A stretch of 64,000 nt of DNA from Todiramphus chloris collaris. Its lineage: Eukaryota; Chordata; Aves; Coraciiformes; Alcedinidae. The stretch is taken from assembly GCA_025345505.1 (NCBI GenBank), contig JANVCC010000048.1, positions 790,901 through 854,900 of the forward strand. The letters run 5' to 3'. Positions 26,601 through 39,300 of this stretch are shown in pieces (position 1 is the stretch's first letter; every line of letters begins with the position of its first letter). Position numbers and translations under genes: made by a program. Below the pieces are notes generated by a model that made no database searches, was not told where the DNA came from, and was given only the letters and a program-made list of their open reading frames with translations.

Positions 26601-29600
26601 CAGCGTTGGCCACTGCTGTGGTTTGAAGAGGGTTTCTGTGTAGCTGGGATGGGTTTAAACAAGCATGTTCAGCTTCTGCACCTCTCTTGGACAGTGCTTC
26701 TCTGCAGCGATGAGGACGGCCAAGCCCTATCAGTATACCTGTGGTGCTGCCATGAACTCTTGTCATATGGTGAGTGTACAAGGGTCATTAGCCACCGAGG
26801 GCTGGAATGACTTGTGTGTCTGTCAAAGACAGTGGAAGAAAAGAGGAGAGTGATTCAGGAGTAATGAGTTTATTCTCCAATATCCCGGAGAGGATTATTC
26901 CTTAAAAGTGCAGGGCAGAGTTGAATTGGATAAAAACTAATTATCAAAAAAGAAATGAAGGCAGTGTTGCCATCTTCACTCTCCTCACAAGCCCGCGGAG
27001 ACTCACATTATTCTGTGTGTTTAACCTAATAAAGCAATGACCCACAAAGGAGGCAAAGGAGTTGATTGTAATTATTTCTGTGAGGAATAGTGCCCGGTTC
27101 ATATAAAATATGAACCTAAAAATAGGAACTCAACAAAGAAATGGTGCGAACAGAAGAATCTAGAAATCATGGGATGCTTAAGCTATTACTCTGAACAAAC
27201 CAAACCACATTCATGTTGTGCATTTGACTACGTTTGTTCAGGGAACGTCCTCTTCCTACCTTCAGTTTTTAAAGGTAAACTGGATAAATGGAGTGGGAAG
27301 AGACAGCACAGAAGGAATTTATACAGCAAATCAGTGTGGCCTCAGTAGCGTGGTGTCATTTGGGTGACATCTCAGCTTAGCACTGATTTTAAGGTGCCAT
27401 TGTCTGAATTCAGTTCTGATTACATGGCTGGTTTCTGCAGCAGACGTGATAACAAGTGGGTTAAGAGCAATCACACTTATGTGTTTTCATATCAAATGTC
27501 TACTCCAGTTCAGAAGACAAATAGGAAATCACTGTTAGCTTTCTTGGAAGTAAACTCTGACTTATCAATTAGAAAACTAAAAGGGATGAATAGGCAACAT
27601 GAATTTGCCTAAAGACAATATTGAAGTATTTAAGGCAGAGCGGGAAAGGTTTATAGATGCATTAATATTTTATGTGTCTTAAAATTCAGGCTAAGAAGCT
27701 GATGGGTATCATGAGACCTAGACAATATTGATGGTTTCCATTGAATAAAACTTTGTGATGAAAGGAGATGGATGATTTACCCACTTTCCCAGTGAATATG
27801 CATATTTCCCATTTCTATTTCTCAGGAGTTTGTGAAAATATTTTATCTTAATGGAAGATCACATCATGCATCATGCATGTGAAAAATGAAAAAAAACCCC
27901 ACCTTGCTCTGATAAATTTTGTTCCCATTAGAAATTCAAATTCACTTGGAAACTATTTGTATAAAGAAAGCACTAAATGAGCAAGGATTTGACTCTCTCA
28001 AAGAACGCCAGCCAGTTCTCTTGTTTGGCTGTATAAATGTCTAAACACATAGATCACATTTTGCATCCCTTATAACTCTAAAGTCTCCTCTGTCCATTAA
28101 TTCTCAACAATCCCAAGATTAAGGGCATATGTATTCCACCTCTTGAATTTTATGACACAGACACTATTTTGTGCGTATCCTCTCATACTGCAGTATGCAT
28201 GAGCAGTTTAGCCGAGATGAAGGGAGAGGAAAAATGTTGGTTTTCTCCCAGACTGCTCTACAAGTGCACTATTTAAAGGCTAATGGCTGAGATAAAATAA
28301 ACCGGACAGAGGTGTTCCCTGCTGCTCAGCAGGAAGGGAGCGGTCCCTCTGCTCGGCGTGAGGCTGGGCTTCTCCGCAGCATCCCTGGGGAAGCTGGGGG
28401 CTCGGAGCTGCTGCCTCTCCAAGGTGTGCTGGTATTTTGTGTTATTAGCCTTCGCGCACGGCGACGGTCTGCCTGCCACAGGGTTGGCACAAGGACCACA
28501 AGAGGGGGGTAGTCATCGTGAAATAAATGGCAGGAGCTTGCTTCTGGTGCTCTGCACGCAGAAGGAAAAAATCTGCTTGAATAATTAAGGCTTCCTAGAT
28601 GTGACTACAGATAAAAATAGATAAAGAACGCAGTTTTGGCACGACTGTAACACTCCAGCTCAAACGGAGACGGCTTTGCATGGAACCCGACCAAAGGAAA
28701 ATTCACTCCAGGCGCTTGTATTACAGCTCCATTTAGCAGAGCAGAATGATCATGGCTTGTATTAAGTAGATAATAATGAAGCATCATAAACAATGTCCGA
28801 ATGCAAGTCCAGGATGAAGTGGGAGCTTTAACGAGGTCCAGCTTGCTGGGAGCTTTTTGAAGTGTCCCTAGCTCACTTACAAAGCCAGAAAGCAACAAAG
28901 GCGACTCTGACAGCTGCGAGAGTGTCTGGTTTAGAAGGAAGTTTTATGTGTGGATGACACCAGGCTGGGATTCAGCTTTCATGTACTAACTAGCTCTGCT
29001 TGTTGCTGGAGCCTTAATCATTCTGCACAAACTGTCTCACCATAACGGGTCGCACAAATCATAATTCTTCACAAATCAGATCCACACCATCAGCTTTCTA
29101 GGTAGGCAAGGCTGGTTCATCGTGGTAAATAACAGAAGTCAACCAAGTCCACTCTGGGTCTTGCTAGCCATGTTTAATAAGCAATTGAGACTCAGAAAGG
29201 CAGAAATCAAACCCTCATTCTGTGGATGTATGGGTTTTATGAAGTATTTGCAGCTATGCTGGAAGAGCAGTCAGCAGCCAAGTCAGATGTCTAAATCAGA
29301 TTTATCCCACTGCAAATGCACTGCAATCACAGCAGCCTCTTCAGAGTCTTTAGAAAGGAAAATTAAACAGTTTTAATTTCCTTTTTTTTCAGAGGAAGAA
29401 AGGGGTTGGGTTGCTTAGAGATTGAAATTACGTAAGTATATATACACTTGAGAAAAATGTCTTTCAGTCTTAAAGATTTTTTTCCTTGAAGACAGTAACA
29501 TTATTTTTTCACTTCTGTAAATGAACATCAGCCATTCACTAACTAATTATCACCATTATAACAGCTCTCCTAAGCATTATTAATTATATGAGTGGTGTAT

Positions 29601-32600
29601 TTAGACTTTAACAACTCCCTTAGAAGAGTTTTGTTTAGCGAACACGATGCTCTGAAAACCCTGAGCATGTTCCATACCACGCAGGACAAAGACAAGTGCA
29701 GGGGAATCTTTTGGGGCTCCTGCTGGAGTTATCTATGGCTACAGCAACCGAGGAGCAAAAGAGAGAGCGATGGAGGGTGGAGATGGATACACCAACGCAG
29801 ACACTTGCTGCAACAGATAGCTGGAGCCAAGCTGAGGCTAAGTCAATTGTTATTTTGCAGTGATGTCTGCTTTTCATGTGCAAATCCCTTAATGTGTCTA
29901 CATGTATGTGCTGGCACTGCGAGAACAAGTGACCAGAGTCCTTTCCTGTGATTCCGTGTAGATGGCCCTTCTGCACCTCCCTTTGATCTTGCATGGATTA
30001 TACACATTAAAACATGATCATTTCTACACTAAGGCTCAAGCTGTAATTTCCTGGGTCAATAATCATCTTTGATGTTGGACTTGTCTGTGGGGTGGTCCTG
30101 GTTCCTCAACTGTGAGCCTAGAAGTGACTGCAGTCTTTTTAGCAGCAGGATACTAATAACTGTCCAGTACACTAATGCCATGCCCCTAAACTGGTTCTTT
30201 TGCCATTGTTTTCCTTAAGAAACTGTAATTCTATAAATGTCTTGACTGCTCGTTGCTCTAATTATAAAAAGCAGCTTCCCCTCCTACAGAATCAGAAATA
30301 GATGGTTGAAAATCAAACATTATTTGCATTGCAGAGACATCTCTCCAGTCCCCACCATGTCCCTCTCTTGCCTCTCACTGCCAGGAGCTCCACACACACC
30401 TTTCAGCTCTTCCTCTTTGTGAAGGAGGAAACAGAGGAGGCTATAAAAGAATGTACCTGGTCACTCGACCAGACAAAGCTCTTCATGGCAACATGCTGGA
30501 ACATCTTCTCAAAGCTCAATGCCAGCTCCACGTGCTGTCCCTCTTCACAAATCTCTCTCTGTCAACCTCAGCCCAGTTAGCTGTGGCAGAGCTGTGTGGG
30601 AGGCTGTGGTTGCAAGGATGTGGGCAAACGAGGACAGCGAGAGAAGTGAAGCGGAGGAGGCAGGAACAACTGATGCTGCATGGAAATGAGCCAGTTTCAC
30701 AGCACAGGGAAACAGGTTTCTGGAGGGCAGTGGGGTACGGGGCTTTCCCTGACACAGTGGTGTTCTTCCTGTGCCGCTGCTCACCGAGGAGACACTGGAG
30801 TTAGCACGTAGGAGTCCTTGATCTGCTTGTGGTAAAGAATCATCAGTGGACATACTGAGGTTGCCTTGGTCTGCAAATGAAGCTTTTGGCAAATAGGGGG
30901 TTTAACTGGTTTCAAATGGTTAGCTTTATTTGCCAGAGGGAAAAAACCTCCTGCTTCTTTTTGATGATACACACACAAAACACAATTCATTTAAATAAAT
31001 AGATTGACAACTACTGCTCTGGAGGCTCTGGATGTGAACCAGCAACAGCAGAAGCTTCAAGCCATTTCAAAGTGGAATGAATGTGATTTTCACACCTATT
31101 CTTTTTTTAATTTAGGTCCATTTGGGATCCAAGCATTCCTGGATTACTAATTTGCTATGGCAATATTAATTAATGGTTTTGCTCTACAGCAGTAAGAATG
31201 GTGTTTAGACTGAGCGAGACAGATTAGAAGGACTACAAGATTAGAAAAACAATCTGTAAACTGGTCAGATGCAGTTGGAGGTCACCTTGATCTCCTGAAC
31301 TGAGCACACTGCACTTGGAAAGCCTGGGAGGGTCTGGATGTATTTCTAGCAGTGCAGACGTGTTAGGGCTGGTTAGGTCAGCACCCTTTGATGTTGTCTC
31401 CTCTTTTGGAATATAAGAATATTAGCTCCCAAGGTGGGCAGAAACAACTGTCAGACTTCCATAAAAGCTGATAATTGAAGAAATTGCATATTATTTGATG
31501 GACAGCATGAGTTCAGCTCAAGTATACTAGGAAACAAGGAGCAACACATTGTGACTTAGGGAAGCTGCTCGGTGATGTGTTGCAATTTCCATTCTCCTGA
31601 CTCTCTTTATCTATGCCATTAGTTCAGCAGATCTTCAGGCTCCCATCTTGGCTTCTCTGATCAACATGGTGTGCCCAGCCTCAGACCATCAATAGTATTT
31701 ATCTCGCACTTCAGTGGCATAGCACAGATAAGATGTCTGGTTTGAGGAAGAACAGTAGCTGGCAGATTGATGGGGAAGTCTTGTGACTAATTCATCTGGT
31801 TCTTGGATTATCTCAGCTACCTTCTATTCACCTTATGCACGGGCAAGAGCTCAGGTCCCCCAGCCATCACTGTACCTGTATAATCACCACGAAGATGGAT
31901 GTAAAGATGGCAGTAAAGAAGCTACAATCTCAATTATTTTGGCTTTAAATTAAGACATTACATTTTTTTTTTTCCTGGTGTAAGGTGCAGTATGCTTTTG
32001 TTTATTTTCTGGGTAGAATTTTGCAGCCAGCCCAAACATATTGTGGACCAATCCCAGGGAAGGAAATCAGACGCACAGCGATGTTCTTCTAAGAAAGCAG
32101 TACTGTAAAGGGCTCACGATTCCATGGTGGGTTTTCAGCGCTGGCAGGTGAGGGGCAGGGGAGGCAGCTGAAGAAGCAAGTTGGACTGCAGCTGCCCCAG
32201 GGAATGGATCTCCTTCTGGCTCTGCTATTCTTGCATCTCTTTGTTTTGCCTGAATCAGAAGAGGTCAGGGAGGCAGGATTTGCCATCTATGCTCTGTACC
32301 TCCTGGCAGTTCAGGAAGCCTCCCGTGTGGGCAGCACCTCTCAGGACAGACTGGAGGACATGGTGCCTGCTTTGCCATTTCCCAGTGGATCTCCATCAGG
32401 AAAGGGGCTGTCAGTCCGGGGACAGACCCGAGGCCCAGGCTGAGGGACAGCAGGTCCCCTGATGAGCGAGTCAGAAACGTCGATGGTTGGAGGGCCCAGC
32501 TCATAAGGGCATCTGCACTTTTGTGATACTTTCATGTCTACTGTGAAATCCGTGTTCTGCACATCTAAACTCCCAGTATTACAGGATTTTTGGCTTTTCC

Positions 32601-35099
32601 TCTTTCCAGTCAGGCTGTAATCAGGGAAAGCTAAATTCTGGCCTCCTAACACTGGTAACAGCAAGGGGAACAGGAACAGAAGCTGGAATACTCTTTGTAA
32701 AGGGCAACCACAGAGATAATCATACTCCTGTATTCCACAAAATACTCAAAGTATGGGTGAAACTGTTACAGCTGATCCTGTTTGCCTGCCTTTACTACCA
32801 ACACGTTAGCTATCAGATATCCTAACAAATATGATGAAGCACATGAAAAGAGTGAATGGTTGGATAGGACAATAGTTCCTCCTCATTCTGGAAGAAACCA
32901 CCCCCCCTAGCATTTAAAATTCTATCCCTAAGCTGTTTCAGTTTCAGGGTGCTCCCCTGGTTCTAAACACTTTTAGACACAAACCAGTGTGAGCCCACCA
33001 AGTAGGAATAGCTTTAAGATCTTAGCTTGACATGTGTCCTTGAAACTGTAGTTCCCAGAAGATCAGGGAGACAAGAAGGAGCTGAATCAGCTTTTGGAGC
33101 AGCTGGCTCTGAGCACAGCTCCACGAGAAGTTCACTCTCCCCAGTACGGTTACCACCTCTTCGACTGACCAAACAGCCAGCTGGGCTGACCGAAGCAGTG
33201 AGCAAAGACTGCCACTGGATGAGATTCTGCATGACACGTCGGGAACAAATAAAGATGATTCTGGATGTAATGCTTAAGCTGTAGCCCAGCTGAAGTCAGT
33301 GGAAGCGCCTGTGTTGGTTTCAGTGGAAGCTGGTTTCTGGCTTGAGTAACACAAACTCTGGTTGTGTGTCACAGCTGCTATGTCTGTTGATGAGAGCAGC
33401 AGTACAGAGGTCAGCAAAAATGAGTGTTAAGGCTTACCTCTCAATTAATGTGCCAAATGCTGCCATTAAAGGTGCCTGAGTAATCTCTTAGTTGGACAAT
33501 ACATAACCACTCAAAAAATACTGACAGAGAAAGTTCAGTGACACCTTTTCACTGACATTTATACTTCCAGAACAGTGAGGAGAAGAACACAAGGAGGGCA
33601 GAAGTCTACAGAAAGGAGAAAAGGCTATAAAAAAGGGAATATATGCTGAAGAATGTGTCACCTAGTGAACGGGCTGGGACCCACGTAAGATGCAGTCATT
33701 CGGGATCAGGGAATATTTCAGAGAGCTCAGGAACCGAGGCAATGGTACTTGTGGTGTGGTTTCAGAACATGACAATGGTTGTTTGATGAATGCATGGTAC
33801 GTATCTGCTGCAAAACTCAGCAAAGTCCACTGTGAAACATGGGAGTAGAGATTTCTCTCTATATCCAAGTGCTAGGTTTCCCTGGGGAAGGGTAGAGCAT
33901 GTGCATCAAAACAAACTACTTTTTATTGGAATGAATTTGGGCAGCAAACAGCGTAGATTTCTCATTTGGAGGAGCACCGAGAGGATGAAACTGCCAGGTG
34001 GCCAAAGCTTCCAAAATGCCTGCAAAGCACTCTGTGAAGATCACTGCTATTATTAAATTATGTTATTGCCCCTTTAGTTCTTGGAGTTTGTAAACCAGAA
34101 TTAAAAAGAAGAGGTGGAGGCGTATGATAGATTTTAGAATTTCCTACATTTCTCATGTTTCCTTTTTGGAAACACAGGAAAGAAATTTCTGGGTCACCAA
34201 ATCCAATCCCTGAGTCCTGCAGGCAATCATGTCACCTAAAAGATTCATCTCCTGTCAAATTCCTTGAACGTTTAATGAACATTTTTACAAATGTTAATGA
34301 GAATTGCTACTAATAATTTGCATTTACACACTACTTAAAGATCTTGAAGTGTTCTTTCATATAATATGCTCATTTTTATTATGGGCATATTGGATTTAAA
34401 TGACTTGCCTAGGGTCTCACAGCAAGCCAGCAGCAGAATGACTTCTAGTGCTCCCGGTGCTTTTCATTAAGTCCTGGACATTAACAGCTCCTTTCATAAA
34501 GGGAGCTTTGTAGCAGTGGATCACATCCTGGTGCTGCTGGATCAAACCTTTTATGACAGTGCAAACAAATAAAGAAATTACTTGAACCCATGCAACGCTT
34601 CCCAATATCTACAAGTCCTGGCTTCCTTTGAACTCTGAAAATCGACACGGGTCTGAATAATGATAAAATAGCTTTTGGCATACGACCAACTATGAAATTT
34701 TGATGTGCTAAGTATGTACCTCAGACCTATTTTTATGAATACAGCATAATCTGTACATTTGTGCCAGGAAAACCAGAGCTCTCACTATGCTTTGTGCTGT
34801 TGGAGGCGCGTTTGAAAACAAACAAAACCATCCAACCCCAAAAGTAAGCCTATAATGATAAAAAAAGCCCTGAACTTTTCCAGTGGCAGAGTTGTGTGGA
34901 GAGTTTGCTCTGACACAGGCTCATCCCTTGCCACCGCTGTCTCCTCTGAATGGCACTGTCCCCGTCAAAAGCTAACTCTAGAACGAGGATATGAGGCACC
35001 CCTTTCCTTATGGACTCCTTTCCGTCCAGGAAGATGTGGTGCCTCGGAACGACCTGCTTTTTTCTGCCCGTGTCACTGTCACCATTCTCTGGCAAATCA
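20633..35099. other. Long repeat-poor part of intron 3
   Basis: About 14.5 kb in which I find no CR1 tail or LTR end. It contains a 27-bp-scale imperfect direct duplication at 22267-22318, an A/AT-rich run at 25590-25620 and scattered short frames. Stretches such as 26990-27110 and 28600-28800 look unique and could be conserved non-coding sequence, which only an alignment could show. Confidence 0.5.
22267..22318. repeat. Imperfect direct duplication
   Basis: tgcattattatgttgtatag is followed about 28 bp later by tgcattattatattgtacag. A local slippage duplication. Confidence 0.7.
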
Positions 35100-36000
35100 A
35101 AGCGCCGGTATTCCCTCCCACACGTACACCTCCTAGGGGAAGGGCTGCGAACCGTACCCGGCGTTCTGCGCTTGCCGTAGCGCCCAAGGAACCACCTGCC
35201 AGCACACGAGCGGCTACGGCAGCAGGGATCTCATTCGTGGCGGGGCCTCCCGCTAGCCAGGACCTCTCACCTGTGGCAAGTGGTGACATTTGCTCCTGCT
35301 GGGCATGTGGCTGGGCAGCCGGATGTTAAAGAGAGCCTGCAGGGCCGCCTGCGCTGCTTGACCCTTGGCCAGCTTCTTGCTACGTCCCGAACCTTCAAAC
35401 GTTCTCCCGTCCACCCGCACCGCCATCACAAAGCTCTTGATGTGCTGCTTCTCCACCGTCTCCGAGAGGCAGACGTAGCGCAGCCCTGAGCGCAGCTCGT
35501 TCAGCAGCACCACCGGGTTCTTCTCGCTCTCGGCTTTGGGCGCCATCCTGCGCAGCTTGTTCTGCTTCCCGTGGCCCATCAGGTCCAGCGTCTGGCAGAG
35601 CAAGCGCCCGTGCCGGTAGGCGGTGGAGAGCAGCTCGTTATTGACCGGGTTATAGACCGAAAAGTCCTCGCTGTGCGTGGAGGGTTCGAACTCCTTGAAC
35701 AGAGTATCCGGGAAGTCCGCCTGGTCAGAGGTGAAGTCCGTGGAAGGGCTGACGCGGTTGCCCATGGCAAAGTGAGCCTGGCAGGCGTTGGGGAACTGAA
35801 CGAACGACTTCAGAGCCAGCTCTGCAGCACGCATTTTGGCTTTCTTTTTCGTGGGGCCTGTGCCTTCAAATGTAAGTCCGTTTACTTCCACGGCAACAGC
35901 GAAGACCGGAGCATGCACCGGGCCTGTCTGGGAAACCATTTTATATTGTAAACCTGGTTTAAGTTCATGGAGCTGAACCAGAGCGTTCTTTGGCGTCACC
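35100..36000. other. CpG-rich block covering ADARB2 exon 3 and its 3' flank
   Basis: CpG is frequent through exon 3 and continues about 170 bp into the intron (for example gaaccgtacccggcgttctg and gtggcggggcctcccgct). Exonic CpG islands of this kind are common in bird coding exons. It explains the long antisense frames over the exon. Confidence 0.6.
35265..35270 (-). promoter_or_regulatory. Splice donor of ADARB2 exon 3
   Basis: CAG|gtgaga on the minus strand is a near-consensus donor. The last exon codon is Gln, the position at which ADARB2 proteins go on with the next exon's residues. If unspliced, the frame reads five more codons (VRGPG) and stops. Confidence 0.9.
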
Positions 36001-36181
36001 GACCACGAGACTTTCTTCCAGATGAGCTGGAGTTTGCAGAAATGGCCATTATTGCCTTCCTCTAAAGGTCTTTTCCTCTTACTGCTAGGAGTTCCCCCTC
36101 TTGCCCTCTCATTAGAAGATATCGGATGATCCTCCAGGTTGCCAATGTTCCAATTTTCCTTTACTTCAGCACTGCTGGTAC
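35271..36181 (-). CDS. ADARB2: ADARB2 exon 3 (both dsRNA-binding domains)
   Basis: This internal coding exon belongs to the brain-enriched, catalytically inactive ADAR3, a nuclear dsRNA-binding protein thought to compete with active ADARs for substrates. On the minus strand a pyrimidine tract and AG end at 36182, and the frame stays open to CAG|gtgaga at 35271/35270. It begins with GT completing a Ser codon and ends on a whole codon, giving about 303 codons. A KRKRPLEE stretch at about 36070 looks like a nuclear-localisation signal. dsRBD1 spans about 35993-35796 ([10 protein letters not shown] start, TKKKAK RNA-contact motif). dsRBD2 spans about 35522-35322 ([10 protein letters not shown] start, SKKLAK motif). 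The inter-domain [15 protein letters not shown] block is shared with ADARB1, but the rest ([22 protein letters not shown]) matches ADARB2. The linker ends in a basic KQNKLRR cluster that I do not recall in mammalian proteins. The deaminase domain is absent and must be encoded left of the window. Confidence 0.96.
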
Positions 36182-36206
36182 CTGTCAGTAAAGAAAGAAA
36201 AAAAGC
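36182..36206 (-). promoter_or_regulatory. Splice acceptor of ADARB2 exon 3
   Basis: Read on the minus strand, a run of T and C (ttttttctttctttactgacag) ends in AG immediately before the exon's first base at 36181. The pyrimidine tract is strong. It fixes the exon start because the frame upstream of it leaves the ADARB2-like protein and because the phase matches the exon 2 donor. Confidence 0.9.
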
Positions 36207-36321
36207 CTCACATTACAGTTGTCACCACAGTAGCTGGCAGAATAGCCCAGACAGAAAAAAGTATGTTAATGATCAATACCCTTGCTCACCCTTTTTTTGG
36301 ATCCTCCTCAAATACCTATTG

Positions 36322-36366
36322 GTATTATTATTTTTTATTATTATTATAATTTATTATTATTATTAC
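36322..36366. repeat. (TTA)n microsatellite
   Basis: Imperfect TTA repeats about 150 bp upstream (transcript sense) of the exon 3 acceptor. Confidence 0.85.
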
Positions 36367-39300
36367 TTATAGCCCAGATTTTCCACTTGTCCTGAATACT
36401 ACCTGTACCTAAAGTGCTCCTTGTATTAGTCACTATCCTGTTTATAAAAACCACATGATTCAAAAATGCAGCGTAACTGATGCCACGTGCCTTGCAGGAA
36501 TTCCTGAATTCACACTGGATAATTACGAGTAAAAAGTGAATAGTTTGCAAGTTCCCTTAGGCTGAGATTTGTTCTGTAATCCATGCGGGCGAACGCTTAT
36601 GAACACATTATTACAAACCAGAATTGATTCACAAACAGGAAAATGAGAAAATGCATTTAATAATCTATTTGCAATGAACACATTGACCGGCTCCACTCGC
36701 ATCGTAGACTTCTCTGTTGCTAATGTCACAAATCCAGCCTGAGAAATGATCTGACAGACCTTCCTAGCATTTAAAACAATAGTTTGGTCTGGACTCAGTC
36801 TCCAGTTTAATAAGGGAGTGTCTCTCTGCCAAATTCAATCGCAGATCCTCTTAGCTCCTGCAGCAGCAGCAACTAACACTGCAAAAACTCTAATCTGAAT
36901 GAGACTAGGAGAAGCCAGAGCATCACGAGGGGACTAATTACTGATGTAAAGAACGATCCATATCAAAGAAAAGCCATGGGAGAGAAAGTGACTGCCAGGA
37001 GTGCCAGGAAGGGAACGAAATGCCAGCGGGGAGCTCTGAAGGGAGCTCTCTGCTGCTGGCGAGCCAATGAATCAGACGTTGCTCTGAACAGCGTTCACGC
37101 ACCGCCCGCGCCTCTGCGACAGCAGATGCATGTCTGAGAATGGAGATTCATCTCACTGATGCCCTGAATGAGACAGAAAGTGTGCCGCTCTCTAAATGAG
37201 CATCCTGTAACACCTCTGTCATCTCTGATGAGTTTGTTTAAAGGCATTGCATCTCTTGATATATCCTTCAGTCCTCCTCTGCATTCCTTGGACAGAGGCT
37301 AGTTGAGAAAGTAAACATGAGTGTAACCAACCTGTGAAGCAACCCCTTCCTGGAGAGATGGACCTGATCCCTTTCTGAGCAGAGAACTGCCTGGCTGCCT
37401 GCTGTATTCCAGCCAGCATTGAGTGTGGAGCCTTTCCCATGGTTTGCTATCATCAGACACGAGCATGGCACCTGTCCCAAGGACAGAGGTCTCTGCAGTC
37501 CTTAGAGGACCGAGAATGGTCCTCCCACTTTCTGCAGGTCTACGGCCATATCTGGTTTCCTCGCTACTCTGCCGTACAAAGCTGGCTGCAAGGATGGAAG
37601 GGCTGAGCTGGCAGCTACACCTTGCTGGACCTGTGTGTCCTTGCTGCAGCCCAGAATGAGGCCGGGCTGACAGATGCAAAGGAACTAGCAGAGATTTATG
37701 TGGAACCAACCATCATGACTAAAAACCTGTATTATATCCTGATGAGCTGCACTTTTATTAAATGCCAAAAGACTTTTTCCCATCAGAGCAGTAAGCCTGT
37801 ACTCATGCACGTTGTTCGACAGAAAGCAGCTCACTGCTCAGACAGGAGTAGAAATCATGGCTCAAGTGCATGTGTGGGGGGCCGTTTGCAGGATGGAGCT
37901 TTTGGGCTCTCTTTCCTGAAAACCCTCCAGCTCACCGTGAGCTTCCATCCCGTGCCTCTGTCTCAACAAAGCTTCCTGCAGAGCTACGTTTGCTGTGCTT
38001 TGCTGGGGCAGAAAGGGAACTGACAAACTAAGGTTTTAGTGACGAGTTAATTTCTACTTTCTGAAGCTGAGGAGAAAGAATGAAGACAGGTGGGGAAGGA
38101 AAGGAAAAGAAATTCATAACAGGAGAAGTTTCATCCTATGGCATTCAGCTGTATAAAATATGACAACTTTAAACCAGCCTCTGTGGAAACCAGACATCTA
38201 AAAGGTCAGGTTAACTAAGATACAAGGATAATGTGGTCTTTTCTCATTGGGTTCACAACTCTATTTATGGAAACTCTGATCTGAGGGGGAAGGAGATGCC
38301 ATCTTTAACTTTCCTCTGTTTAGCGCAGCAGTGGCTTTGGCCACTGTGACCCTTTCTCGTGTTTCCATCCCATTCAGAATGCACCTCTTTTCTTGTGTAC
38401 GTTATTTTTTAAACAAAGGTGACATATTTTGACTCAGACATACTTCTTTGCAGGAAGCAGGTTTCGTTCTGTATTTCACACCTCCTCTCTCATCTCACCT
38501 AATAGGTTTTTACAGAGCCAATTATGGTACATAATGATACTGTAGCCAGGAAGCATGAAAAGAAAGATAGCTCTTGCTTCACACAATATTCAGGTTTGAA
38601 AGGAGTTTGTATTGATTATGCACCACTGAATAGGAAAACTCAAGGGTTATTTGTATTTATAATTCATATTGTATTATTCCAGCTGGTTTTCTTTCATAGT
38701 CAGAGAACCATAGATTTGTAAACATGGATGTGTAACCTTAACACCGTACCTTAATCACCCTCACCATAACAGTGGTTAACCAGAAACATAGCAACTGAAA
38801 AGAACCTTTACTTCTTCATCTTAAATTCTGTCTATGAAATTATCTAGTCCAGGGTTTGGCCAACAGGGAGCTGATGGAGTTAAAAAAGATGCAGAGATGC
38901 AAGAGTAAAACTTCTGGAGATGGGGAAGGAGGGCCACGTGGACAAAGCCAGGTGTGTGCCGTGGTGACGTGCCCGTGTTCATAGCACGTTTCGGGCTAGT
39001 CACAGAGAAGGGAATCCACGCGAGCATCCTTACAGTCAACCAGATTTCTAGAGGACCTGATCCTGAACCACCAGGAAGCAGAGCTCAGCGAGAGTGGCAG
39101 CAGGCCAAAAGTCTTCGCGGCATGTAAATCAGAGGCAGCCTAAATCCAGTGAGTGCCTCAGAATGTCTGTGAGCCTGATGGACTTGTGTGATACCTGGCA
39201 GCTGCCGGGCAATGTGAAATTACTTTGTACTTTTAGGTACCTTTGAAATAGGAGGTCTTTGAAATATGTCTTTTATGAGACCTCTGTGTAGCAGACATAA

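Larger units (their letters stand above)
1..35270 (-). other. ADARB2 intron following exon 3 (3' end outside window)
   Basis: At least 35 kb of intron follows the exon 3 donor. Long introns are usual for ADARB2. Recognisable contents are four plus-strand CR1 fragments, one minus-strand LTR, CpG-rich patches near 13.7-14.1 and 15.5-15.8 kb, and simple repeats. From 20633 to 35270 I see no interspersed repeat I can name. No further ADARB2 exon was recognised: no deaminase motif (HAE or PCGD-type) appears in the open frames on the minus strand. Confidence 0.85.

Noticed and set aside
35579-35770. 63-codon alternative minus frame within exon 3
   Set aside because: Out-of-frame shadow of the ADARB2 reading frame.
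35571-35951. 126-codon plus-strand frame over ADARB2 exon 3
   Set aside because: Antisense shadow of the dsRBD exon; explained by its CpG-rich codon use.
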